Positions 7,587 to 15,078 of a stretch of DNA of 64,000 nt are shown here, one piece after another. Each line of letters opens with the position of its first letter. Position 1 is the stretch's first letter. The stretch covers positions 1 to 64,000 of the forward strand of contig JBKQTE010000054.1 of assembly GCA_052143315.1 (NCBI GenBank), written 5' to 3'. This stretch comes from DASZIT01 sp052143315 (GTDB lineage Bacteria; Actinomycetota; Acidimicrobiia; Acidimicrobiales; RAAP-2). Both the position numbers and the translations under genes were made by a program. Under the pieces are notes generated by a model. That model saw nothing but the letters and a program-made list of their open reading frames with translations, made no database searches and was not told the DNA's origin.

Positions 7587-8084
7587 ATGAGTCCCCCGGC
7601 CAAAGGGCCAAAACCACTGACTCGTGGCGAGTCCGCGTTCTGGCACTCGCTGATGAGGGCCCTGGTGGTGCTCCCTCGAGTCCTCGATGAAGATCTCGAT
7701 CAGGCGGAGCACCTGAGCCTCCACGAATACGGAGTCTTGATGTTCCTCTCTGAGGCAAAGGGCCAGAAGATGAGGATCGGCGACCTAGCCAAGCGCCTCT
7801 CTCTGACCATCAGTGGCATCACCCGCCTGGTCAATCGGCTGGTTGAGGACGGATTGGTCGAGCGCAACCGATGTGAGGAGGATGGCCGGGGCTTCAATGC
7901 GGACCTCACCGGACGCGGCTTGGAGCGCCTCGAGCGCGCCTACCCGGCCCACCTCGCCAGTGCTCGGAGACACGTGATCGACCACTTGGCCGGCTTCGAC
8001 CTCGAAGAGCTCTCCAAGGCCTTCATGCGCATCGGTGAAGAGTACGAAACGCCCGACAGAGCGGATGATCGTTCAACGATCTGA
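7587..8084 (+). CDS. MarR-family transcriptional regulator
   Basis: The 165-aa protein has a winged helix-turn-helix at about residues 45-110 (MRIGDLAKRLSLTISGITRL, then EERNR-type wing residues and DGRGFNADLTGRGLERL). This is classic MarR architecture with flanking dimerisation helices. It is divergent from the pirin/yceI operon and 5' of an FAD hydroxylase gene, either of which could be its target. MarR proteins usually respond to phenolic ligands, which suits the aromatic hydroxylase next door. Confidence 0.88.
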   Translation: MSPPAKGPKPLTRGESAFWHSLMRALVVLPRVLDEDLDQAEHLSLHEYGVLMFLSEAKGQKMRIGDLAKRLSLTISGITRLVNRLVEDGLVERNRCEEDGRGFNADLTGRGLERLERAYPAHLASARRHVIDHLAGFDLEELSKAFMRIGEEYETPDRADDRSTI

Positions 8085-8137
8085 GGAGCCTCCGAACGGC
8101 CCGGTCCAGATCCTGTCTGGGCACACGTGGGTTTTCT

Positions 8138-8164
8138 ATGTTATAACAGTTATTGTTATAACAT
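8138..8164. promoter_or_regulatory. Perfect inverted-repeat operator upstream of the FAD hydroxylase
   Basis: ATGTTATAAC (8138-8147) and its exact complement GTTATAACAT (8155-8164) flank a 7-nt AGTTATT spacer. Each arm contains the self-palindrome GTTATAAC, so the site is also two tandem 8-bp palindromes 15 bp apart. It lies 68 bp upstream of the hydroxylase GTG and 54 bp after the marR stop. The spacing fits binding of two dimers on one face of the helix; either flanking MarR protein could be the ligand-responsive factor. Confidence 0.65.
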
Positions 8165-8231
8165 GCTTTCTTGGAGTCCGCCCATCGCTCCCTGTGTGAC
8201 ACGGCGGGACGACCAGAGTGGGAGGGACGCA

Positions 8232-10019
8232 GTGTCGCGGGAGAAGAATCAGCAGAGGTTGAGAACCGACGTGCTCATCGTTGGGGGTGGCGGAGCGGGT
8301 TTGACGGCTTCGATGCTCCTCTCGAAGTTGGGGGTCGACCACCAACTCGTGAGCGCTCTGCCCGAAACGTCGGTGCTCCCCAAGGCCCACGTCCTCGGCC
8401 AGCGCGCCATGGAGGTCCTGAGCGACTGCGGCGTGGCAGACGCCATCTACGCCGTGGGCACCCCGCCCGAGCATCTCCGGCGCACGTCCTTCTACGCCGG
8501 CTTCGCGGGTCACCCCGACGCCGGCCGCGTTCTGTTCGCACAGGAGACCTGGGGCGCGGGAGGAGAGGACCCCGACTGGGTCGCGGCCAGTCCCAAGCTC
8601 ACGACCAACCTGCCGCAGATCCATCTCGAACCATTGATGAAAGCGCGAGCCGAGGAGCTCGCGCCGGGCCGTATTCGCTTCTTCCACGAGGTCACCGCGC
8701 TCGAGGAGGTCGACCGCAGCGTCATCGCCACGGTCACCGACCTGGCGGACAAGCGCTCCTACGAGATCGAGGCCCGCTACGTTCTCGGATGCGATGGTGG
8801 CCGCACGGTTGGAAAGCTGGTGGGGATCGAGCTGGAAGGTCTCCTCGAGGTAGGCCGCACCGCCACGGTGCACCTGGCGGCGGACCTCTCTGGGTGGGCC
8901 AAGGAAGCCGACGTCCTGCTGCGCTGGGTGTTTTGCCCGGCCAACGCCAAACTCGTCGTGCTCGCTCCGATGGGACCGACACGCTGGGGCGGCGAGAGCG
9001 AGGAGTGGGTCGTGCACGTCACCTACGACCTCGAAGACCAGCGGCCCTTTGACGACGCCGCCGTCCTCGAAGATGTGCGCGAAGCGCTCGGCATCGGCGA
9101 CCACCCGCTCGACGTCAAGCTGATCACCCGTTGGACGGTCAGCGGGGTCCTCGCCAACCGCTTCAGGTCGGGTCGCGTCTTCGTCGTGGGCGACGCCGCC
9201 CACCGGCACCCGCCGACGGGCGGCCTCGGACTGGTCAGCGCCATCCACGACGCCCAGAACCTGTGCTGGAAACTGGCCCTCGTGCTCCGGGGCGTGGCCA
9301 AAGAGGACCTGCTCGACACCTACGAAGTCGAGCGGCGGCCGGTGGACGGTCGCAACGTGCAGCGCTCCCTCGAGAACGCGCTCGGCTACGCCGTGATGGC
9401 TCAGGCCATGGGGATGGACGACGTGAATGCGACCGCCGAGGAGCGCTGGGCACGCCTGGCTCGGCTGTGGAGCGACGCGCCCGAGGACGCCGAACATCGC
9501 CGCGCCGTGCGGGACCTCATGGCAGCGCAGTCTCAGGAATTCCACGAGCACGACGTCGAGTACGGCTATCGCCACCGGTCGGCTGCGGTGATCGACGACG
9601 GGAGCCCCGAGCCGCCCGAGCGGGACTTCCGCATGTTCTTCCCGTCGACCCGCCCGGGCTGTCCTCTGCCCCACGCGTGGCTCGAGGACGACGACTTCCA
9701 CCGACCCTCCACACTCGACCTCGTGTCCATCGACCGCTTCGTCCTCCTCGCCGGGGAACGGGGCGAGCCCTGGCGCGACGCAGCGGGCGTGGTGGCCGCC
9801 GAGCTCGGGGTGCAGATCGACGCCTGGTGCGTCGGACACGCCTCGGGCGACCTGCGCGACCCCCGACTGCGCTTCGAGCGAGTGCGCGAATTCGGGCCCG
9901 AGGGCGCTGTACTCGTGCGGCCAGACCGCTGCATCGCCTTCCGCTCCATGGGGGGTGTCGCAGACCCCGTCGGGACACTGCGTGCCGCCCTCACTCAGGT
10001 GCTGGCGCGAACGGCATGA
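8232..10019 (+). CDS. FAD-dependent aromatic (phenol-type) monooxygenase, TfdB-like
   Basis: The 595-aa flavoprotein has DVLIVGGGGAGLTASMLLSK at about 13-32 (FAD Rossmann motif), GCDGGRTVGKLVG in the middle (the DG motif) and VVGDAAHRHPPTGGLGL near 317-333 (the GD motif). A thioredoxin-like C-terminal domain follows. The arrangement matches class A hydroxylases such as 2,4-dichlorophenol 6-monooxygenase, which use NAD(P)H and O2 to hydroxylate phenols. I chose GTG 8232, preceded by GGAGG at 8221-8225. A longer frame from 8127 would read through the operator palindrome. The stop overlaps the next gene's ATG, so it is coupled to a second MarR. The substrate is unknown. Confidence 0.88.
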   Translation: MSREKNQQRLRTDVLIVGGGGAGLTASMLLSKLGVDHQLVSALPETSVLPKAHVLGQRAMEVLSDCGVADAIYAVGTPPEHLRRTSFYAGFAGHPDAGRVLFAQETWGAGGEDPDWVAASPKLTTNLPQIHLEPLMKARAEELAPGRIRFFHEVTALEEVDRSVIATVTDLADKRSYEIEARYVLGCDGGRTVGKLVGIELEGLLEVGRTATVHLAADLSGWAKEADVLLRWVFCPANAKLVVLAPMGPTRWGGESEEWVVHVTYDLEDQRPFDDAAVLEDVREALGIGDHPLDVKLITRWTVSGVLANRFRSGRVFVVGDAAHRHPPTGGLGLVSAIHDAQNLCWKLALVLRGVAKEDLLDTYEVERRPVDGRNVQRSLENALGYAVMAQAMGMDDVNATAEERWARLARLWSDAPEDAEHRRAVRDLMAAQSQEFHEHDVEYGYRHRSAAVIDDGSPEPPERDFRMFFPSTRPGCPLPHAWLEDDDFHRPSTLDLVSIDRFVLLAGERGEPWRDAAGVVAAELGVQIDAWCVGHASGDLRDPRLRFERVREFGPEGAVLVRPDRCIAFRSMGGVADPVGTLRAALTQVLARTA

Positions 10020-10495
10020 GCGGCGGCGAGCCACGGCGCGACTGGGTCGGGCGCGAGACGTACCTGCTCGTCGAGCTGCTCAGCCAACGCCTCGTCGGGG
10101 AGCTCGATGCCGTGTGCCGCGCCCAGGGACTGACTGCGGCGCAGTACCCGGTCATGTGGGTCGCCTGCCTCCATGGAAACACGGAGGGAATCCCCTTGGG
10201 CTCGATCTCCGACGGGCTCGTGACCCATGCTTCGGACGTAAGCCGGCTCGTCACCCGGCTCGAGGCAGCCGGTCTGCTTGAGCGCACGAGATCGCAGGTT
10301 GATCGCCGGATGGTGCGCGTCCGGCCGACGGCACGCGGGCGGGCCATCTTCCAGAGCGCGACAGACGAGGTCAAGGCCCTCCACCGGAGGCAGTTCTCCG
10401 ACCTGAATGACGAGGATCTCGAGCAGCTTCACGCGCTGCTCAACCGAGCCTTCTGGTCCGGCGTGCACCTCGACACCACCGAGGCGGCATCGTGA
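10016..10495 (+). CDS. MarR-family transcriptional regulator
   Basis: The 159-aa product begins MSGGEPRRDWVGRETYLLVE. It has the MarR winged helix-turn-helix (GSISDGLVTHASDVSRLVTR, then LERTRSQVDRRMVRVRPTARG) with the conserved D..R.. wing. Its ATG overlaps the hydroxylase stop, so both are made from one transcript. A regulator downstream of and coupled to its catabolic gene suggests autoregulation through the palindrome upstream of the hydroxylase. Confidence 0.88.
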   Translation: MSGGEPRRDWVGRETYLLVELLSQRLVGELDAVCRAQGLTAAQYPVMWVACLHGNTEGIPLGSISDGLVTHASDVSRLVTRLEAAGLLERTRSQVDRRMVRVRPTARGRAIFQSATDEVKALHRRQFSDLNDEDLEQLHALLNRAFWSGVHLDTTEAAS

Positions 10496-10504
10496 CGGGC
10501 GGCT

Positions 10505-10740
10505 GATCAACCTACTCCACCATCTCCTGCCCCGCCGCTTGTCAAGGCCCTGGGCGACCCGGCGGTGGCGGAGGTGGCGGGCCAGGAGTGGAGCCCGACA
10601 TCTCCCTCGGCGTCATGGACCGGTTGGGCATCGACACATCCGTGCTGTCAGTGTCGGCCACCGACCGGCGCTCCGACTCTCGTGCACTCGAGGGAATCAG
10701 GAGCGAGAACGCTCTGCGGTTGCTCCACCGCGGTCACTGA
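10505..10740 (+). pseudogene. Amidohydrolase-family N-terminal remnant with frameshifts
   Basis: Across two frames the sequence reads HHLLPRR, then VKALGDPAVAEVAGQEWSP, then PDISLGVMDRLGIDTSVLSV and SATDR...SRALEGIRSEN. This is the N-terminal pattern of metal-dependent amidohydrolases of the decarboxylase-like (Amidohydro_2) type, in which the HxH motif precedes SPE..L..MDR.GI....LS. At least two shifts and a stop at 10738-10740 break it, and about 200 residues are missing. It probably marks a lost step of the neighbouring catabolic set. Confidence 0.55.
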
Positions 10741-11286
10741 TCAGCTCGGGTCGGGCGCGTCCCAGGGTACGGCCCCGGAGACGCCTCGGACGACGGACTC
10801 GTCCCCGGCCTTGACGGGTCGGGACGGGGCGAAGGTCTCGTAGGGACGGCAGCGCAGCACGACGCGTTGCTCCTGGTCGGCCATCGACTCGAAGAACGGT
10901 CGTGTGTCCTCGCTGACCGGCTCACCCGACATGCGGCCGGCCACCGCCATCAGCACGTCCACCGCGAGCTCCCGGTCGCTGTCGATCACCGCATGGGCGT
11001 AGACCTGCAGGTACACGAATGGCCAGCGCTCGTCGAGAACGCAGAGACTGATCTTCGGGTTTCGGATCACGGCGCGCGCCTTGGCCCGTCCGGCCGTGGT
11101 CGAGACGAGCAGCTCGTGCTCGTCTGTCGGGATGTAGTACACGACCGACATCGCCGGTCCGTCAAGGAGACGCTGGTAGCCGAGCACACAAGTGCGATGT
11201 GTGCGCACGAAGAGGCGCCTCTCCGATGGCAACATGTCCCTCTCGGTCGGGGCGCTGAACGGTTCAGGCGTGATGGGCAACAACAT
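10741..11286 (-). CDS. PPOX-class (split-barrel, F420/FMN) oxidoreductase
   Basis: The 181-aa protein has the split beta-barrel signature of pyridoxamine-phosphate-oxidase-like enzymes: LLDGPAMSVVYYIPTDEHEL, then TTAGRAKARAVIRNPKISLC, then WPFVYLQVYAHAVI. In actinobacteria this group commonly uses F420. It sits 3' of the P450 gene with a 64-bp gap and on the same strand, so it may belong to that operon and provide a reduction step. Substrate and cofactor cannot be settled from the sequence. Confidence 0.82.
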   Translation of the reverse strand: MLLPITPEPFSAPTERDMLPSERRLFVRTHRTCVLGYQRLLDGPAMSVVYYIPTDEHELLVSTTAGRAKARAVIRNPKISLCVLDERWPFVYLQVYAHAVIDSDRELAVDVLMAVAGRMSGEPVSEDTRPFFESMADQEQRVVLRCRPYETFAPSRPVKAGDESVVRGVSGAVPWDAPDPS

Positions 11287-11350
11287 GGGTCACTTCTCCT
11301 CTTCTCGGTGTGTCCGCGCCACGCCGCCAGTTTTCGCTGCTCGCAGGCGC

Positions 11351-12550
11351 TCAACGGGACGCCCGGGCTGCCGAGACGATCCTCACGGGCAGCGAACCGA
11401 AGGCTCTGATCATGTTGTTCAACTTCCGGACCGGCGTTCCGTCCAGCTCGAAGCGCTCGACGCGGTGGGCCAGGGCCGTCAGAACTGCAGTCACTTCCAG
11501 TCTTGCCAGCCCCATTCCGGCGCAGGCGTGCTCGCCATGGCCAAACGCGACGTGCGAGGCGTTGGGCCTCTCGATATCGAAGCGCTCCGGGTCGTCCCAG
11601 TAGCGCTCGTCGCGATTCGCTGACGAGTAGCTCACGAGGACCCGGGCTCCGGCCAGGAGCTCGACTCCCCCGATCTCCACGGCCCGCGTCGTCACCCTGG
11701 TGAAGCCGGTCACCGGGCTTTCCAGGCGGATGGCCTCGTCGAAGGCCTGCTTGGCGCGCCCAGGATCCTCCCGAAGGCGCTGCCACTGCTCCGGATGCGT
11801 GGCGAACAACCAGATGGCATTGCCGAGGCCGCTGATCGTGGTGTCGAGGGACGGGCCGAGGTAGTCGATGATCGCCAAGGGGCACTGGCCGGCGCTGAGG
11901 TCACCCCGAGCGACGGCTTCGAGGATGCCGGCGGCCATCGACCCCTCCGGCAACTCGCTGGAAGCGACCCGCGCGGCGAAGGCTGCCATCTCGATGATGC
12001 CCGACGCCGCTGCGTTCGTTCGCTCGTTGGGCGGTCCGAACCCGTTGAAGGTGGCTGCTGCCCAATCCAGGAGCTTCTCTCGGCCCTCCTCGGGCCAACC
12101 GAGAAGGTCGGGAACCCAAGTGGTCGCAAGCACCTCCGCCAGGTCGGGCACGGCATCGAACGAGCTCCGCTCGACCAGGCGGTCGGCGAGCTCCGTCGCA
12201 CGCTCACGAGCCTGTGGTCGCAGTTCGGAGAGCGCCTTCGGGGTGAGCGGCCGGCCGATCACGTTGCGGAGGCGCCGGTGATCGTCACCGTCGCTCATGA
12301 GCGTCGTGCCCCGGCCTATCTCGTTCAAGACGTCGTTCAGACCGACGCCCTGACCCGAGCAGAACGTCTCTGCATCCGCCAGGACGGCCCGTACGTCCTC
12401 GTAGCGTGCGACCGCGTAGACGCCATGGGCCTCGAGCCAGACGACGGGACCGAGATCCCGGAGGGCCCGATAGTGCCCGTACGGCTCGGCGAGCGCTTCA
12501 TCGGTGAACAGATCGGTGTCGTAGGACGGAATCGACCCGGCGCCGCTCAT
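11351..12550 (-). CDS. Cytochrome P450
   Basis: The 399-aa P450 has the heme-ligand motif FGHGEHACAG near residues 336-345 (Cys about 343), the K-helix ExxR in EAIRLESPV, and an I-helix in which the usual AGxxT is replaced by GPSLDTT. The length is standard for soluble bacterial class I P450s. The ATG at 12550 overlaps the stop of the upstream TetR gene (ATGA). No ferredoxin or reductase is nearby. The substrate is probably an aromatic or terpenoid compound linked to the divergent meta-cleavage operon, but that is inference. Confidence 0.92.
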   Translation of the reverse strand: MSGAGSIPSYDTDLFTDEALAEPYGHYRALRDLGPVVWLEAHGVYAVARYEDVRAVLADAETFCSGQGVGLNDVLNEIGRGTTLMSDGDDHRRLRNVIGRPLTPKALSELRPQARERATELADRLVERSSFDAVPDLAEVLATTWVPDLLGWPEEGREKLLDWAAATFNGFGPPNERTNAAASGIIEMAAFAARVASSELPEGSMAAGILEAVARGDLSAGQCPLAIIDYLGPSLDTTISGLGNAIWLFATHPEQWQRLREDPGRAKQAFDEAIRLESPVTGFTRVTTRAVEIGGVELLAGARVLVSYSSANRDERYWDDPERFDIERPNASHVAFGHGEHACAGMGLARLEVTAVLTALAHRVERFELDGTPVRKLNNMIRAFGSLPVRIVSAARASR

Positions 12551-13179
12551 GAGACGAACAGCATCGAGATCACGGCGTCGACATGGCGCTCGACCTCGGA
12601 CGGCTCGACCGGGTCGACGCCGGTCAGCAGCCGGCACTCGGGCGCCAGCACGAAGATGGTCGCCGCCGCCCCCGTCAACAGGTAGTACAGGTGTGCGGCG
12701 GGGACGTCACGCACCTTGCCGGCCGCCACGAGGGGCTCGAGCAGTGCCACCGCCGACTCGAAGAGCGGCCGGATGTGCTGTTCGACGAGCCAGGCGAGCC
12801 GGTCGCCTTCGTACTTGCACTCCTGCATGATGATCCGGTGGAGCTGGGGGTGGTCAGCCGAGAAGCGGACGAAATCCGCCACCACCAACTTGGCCACCGT
12901 CTCGTCGTCCACCCCGCGCAGCCCGGCCACCCGCTCGGCCAGTGAGCGCGCCAAGTCCTCGAAGAGCTGCCCGACGGCCGTCCGCCACAGCTCCTCCTTG
13001 TTGCCGAAGTGGTAGGTCAGCAACGGCTGCTGCACGCCGGCGCGCTCGGCGATGAGCCGGGTGCTCGCCCCCTCGAACGACCGCTCGGAGAACAGGTCGA
13101 GGGCAGCGGCGAGGATCCTCTCCCGTGTGCCGTCGGCCGAAGCTCGCTGCACCCGCTCCTCCACGGTCCTGGATGCCAC
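12547..13179 (-). CDS. TetR-family transcriptional regulator
   Basis: The 210-aa protein carries an N-terminal TetR helix-turn-helix (RERILAAALDLFSERSFEGA, then STRLIAERAGVQQPLLTYHF and GNKEELW) and a helical ligand-binding C-terminus. It is the first gene of a minus-strand pair with the P450 and is divergent from the FAH-family gene at 13295. The 115-bp spacer holds a 12-bp palindrome. It most likely controls both the P450 and the catabolic operon in response to a pathway compound. Confidence 0.9.
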   Translation of the reverse strand: MASRTVEERVQRASADGTRERILAAALDLFSERSFEGASTRLIAERAGVQQPLLTYHFGNKEELWRTAVGQLFEDLARSLAERVAGLRGVDDETVAKLVVADFVRFSADHPQLHRIIMQECKYEGDRLAWLVEQHIRPLFESAVALLEPLVAAGKVRDVPAAHLYYLLTGAAATIFVLAPECRLLTGVDPVEPSEVERHVDAVISMLFVS

Positions 13180-13251
13180 GGCACAACATTATCGGCTGAT
13201 CTATGTAGTTGCCAGACTCTTGTTCATATGATAAATCTCTTGCATACCAGG

Positions 13252-13263
13252 TCCGCATGCGGA
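13252..13263. promoter_or_regulatory. Palindromic operator candidate between tetR and the FAH operon
   Basis: TCCGCATGCGGA is a perfect 12-bp palindrome 31 bp upstream of the FAH-family ATG and 72 bp from the tetR start. An AT-rich stretch with TATGAT and GATAAA precedes it and could be a -10 region. TetR dimers commonly bind such sites. Confidence 0.4.
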
Positions 13264-13294
13264 TGTGCCGGATCGGGCGAGGAGGGGAGCACAC

Positions 13295-14149
13295 ATGTTC
13301 CGACTGGTCAACATCGGGGGTCGGCCGGCCCTCGAGCACGCGGGCGGCTTCTACGACGTGGCCCGGCTGGCCGACGACGACTCGCTCGCGACGGCAGCGG
13401 CGTGCCTCGCGCGTTTCGAGGAGCTGCACGAGCTGTCGAGACGCTGTGAAGGAGCCGAGCAGGACGGGCGGCTCGACGAGGTCGTCCTCGGCCCACCGGT
13501 ACCCGACGCCCGGCAGGTCTTCGGCATCGGGCTCAATTACCAGAGCCACGCCGAGGAGAGCGGGATGGAGCTGCCGCCGGCACCCCTTACGTTCACCAAG
13601 TTCCCCAGTTGCCTGGCCGGACCGACGGCGGACGTCCCGTTGTCCGGCGCCGTCGTCGACTACGAGGCAGAGGTCGTCGTGGTCATCGGCCGGATGTGCC
13701 GCGACGTTCCCGAGGACGCCGCCTGGGACGTGGTGGCGGGCGTCACCGCGGGTCAGGACATCTCCGACCGCGAAGTGCAGCTCACCGGCTCGCCACCGCA
13801 GTTCTGCCTGGGCAAGAGCTTCGGCGCCTATGGGCCGACCGGACCCGCCGTGGTCTCGGTGGACGCCTTCGAGAACCCCGACGACATCGCGTTGCGCTGC
13901 GAGGTGTGGGGCGAGGTGGTCCAGGAGTCCTCGACGGCACAGCTGATCTTCGGCGTGCCGAAGCTCGTCTCGTACCTCTCCTCGATCTGCACGCTGTTTC
14001 CGGGCGACCTCATCTTCACCGGGACGCCTGACGGGGTCGGCATGGCGCGTGGCCGCTTCCTCTCCCCCGGAGACGAGATCGTGACCACGGTCGAGAGCGT
14101 GGGCGAGCTCCGCAACCGCTGCACCGGACCCGAAGGAGGGACCCGCTGA
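13295..14149 (+). CDS. Fumarylacetoacetate hydrolase family protein
   Basis: The 284-aa protein has GIGLNYQSHAEESGM, PLTFTKFPSCLAGP, DYEAEVVVVIGR, TAGQDISDREVQ and PGDLIFTGTPDGVGMARG, the ordered motifs of the FAH fold. The acidic residues of DYEAE bind the divalent metal. Members are hydrolases, hydratases, isomerases or decarboxylases acting after aromatic ring cleavage. Start ATG 13295 follows GAGGAGGGGAG. Its stop overlaps the next ATG, so it leads a four-gene coupled operon with dioxygenase, hydroxylase and SDR, which supports a meta-cleavage pathway role. Confidence 0.88.
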   Translation: MFRLVNIGGRPALEHAGGFYDVARLADDDSLATAAACLARFEELHELSRRCEGAEQDGRLDEVVLGPPVPDARQVFGIGLNYQSHAEESGMELPPAPLTFTKFPSCLAGPTADVPLSGAVVDYEAEVVVVIGRMCRDVPEDAAWDVVAGVTAGQDISDREVQLTGSPPQFCLGKSFGAYGPTGPAVVSVDAFENPDDIALRCEVWGEVVQESSTAQLIFGVPKLVSYLSSICTLFPGDLIFTGTPDGVGMARGRFLSPGDEIVTTVESVGELRNRCTGPEGGTR

Positions 14150-15078
14150 TGGGACTGCACCGACTGCTCGGCTTCACCACCGCCGTCCCCGACCCCGAGG
14201 GCCTGGCCGCCTTCTACAGCGAGCTCGGGCTCGGAGGCGGACCGACGACGGGGTTCACGGGGAGCGACGGTGGCTCTGCGGTCCTCGTGGACGAGGGCGA
14301 CTTCCGCCGACTCGTGCGGGTCGAGTTCGGCTGCGACGGACCCGAAGACCTCAATGCGTTGGCGCGCCGGCTCACCGACGGGGGCGCCGCGCCAGTCATC
14401 TCTGACAGCGAGGTGCGGGTCGTCGACCCGGCGAGCAGAGTCGAGCTCGTGGTGCGGGTGGCCGAGCCCGCCCCTGCGTCCGCCCCCGCCTCACTGGTCG
14501 TGCCGAATGCGCCCGGCGCCACCGTCCGGGCCGACGAACGGGCCCCCGCCGTGTTCGCCGGACCCCGACCGCCGCGCCGACTCGGCCACCTGGTGATCGG
14601 CACACCCGCCATCGGCGAGACCCGGGACCTGCTGGTGCAGGGCATCGGGCTCAAGCTGAGCGACGAGATCGAAGGGGTCATCGCCTTCCTGCGGTGCTCG
14701 CCGGACCACCACAACGTGGCACTGGTCGAGTCACCGGTCCCGTTGCTGCAGCACTACTCCTGGGAGTGCGACGACATCGACCACGTCGGCCACAGCGCGT
14801 CCGCGCTGCTGCGGCCCGACCCGTCCCGTCACACGTGGGGGCTGGGTCGGCACTTCGCCGGCTCGAACTTCTACTGGTACCTGCGGGATCCGGCGGGCTC
14901 CTATCTCGAGCTCTACTCGGACCTGGACCAGATCCTCGACGACGATGCGTGGGAGCGCCGAGGACGCACGCCGTTCGACTTCGAGCACGTCGCCAACTCG
15001 TGGGGGCCCGACCTCCCGCTCGAGTTCATCGTGCCGCCCGACCTCGACCAGCTCCAGGCCGCTTGGGCGGACCAGTGA
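14149..15078 (+). CDS. Extradiol (2,3-dihydroxybiphenyl 1,2-type) dioxygenase, VOC superfamily
   Basis: The 309-aa two-module VOC protein keeps the expected Fe(II) ligands: His147 (RLGHLVIG), His202 (LLQHYSWECDDID) and Glu255 (SYLELYSDLD). It also has the second-shell His in GRHFAGSNFYWYLRDP. These match BphC-like extradiol ring-cleaving dioxygenases. The N-terminal module has lost metal ligands, as usual. It should open a catechol-type ring next to the hydroxyls. Start and stop overlap both neighbours (A of ATG shared with the FAH stop, then GTGA). Which catechol it cleaves is unknown. Confidence 0.85.
   Translation: MGLHRLLGFTTAVPDPEGLAAFYSELGLGGGPTTGFTGSDGGSAVLVDEGDFRRLVRVEFGCDGPEDLNALARRLTDGGAAPVISDSEVRVVDPASRVELVVRVAEPAPASAPASLVVPNAPGATVRADERAPAVFAGPRPPRRLGHLVIGTPAIGETRDLLVQGIGLKLSDEIEGVIAFLRCSPDHHNVALVESPVPLLQHYSWECDDIDHVGHSASALLRPDPSRHTWGLGRHFAGSNFYWYLRDPAGSYLELYSDLDQILDDDAWERRGRTPFDFEHVANSWGPDLPLEFIVPPDLDQLQAAWADQ

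Noticed and set aside
8136..10034. 632-aa open frame on the minus strand opposite the FAD hydroxylase
   Set aside because: It mirrors the real gene in GC-rich DNA, lacks family motifs and is rich in His, Gly and Arg. The plus-strand frame has clear FAD motifs.
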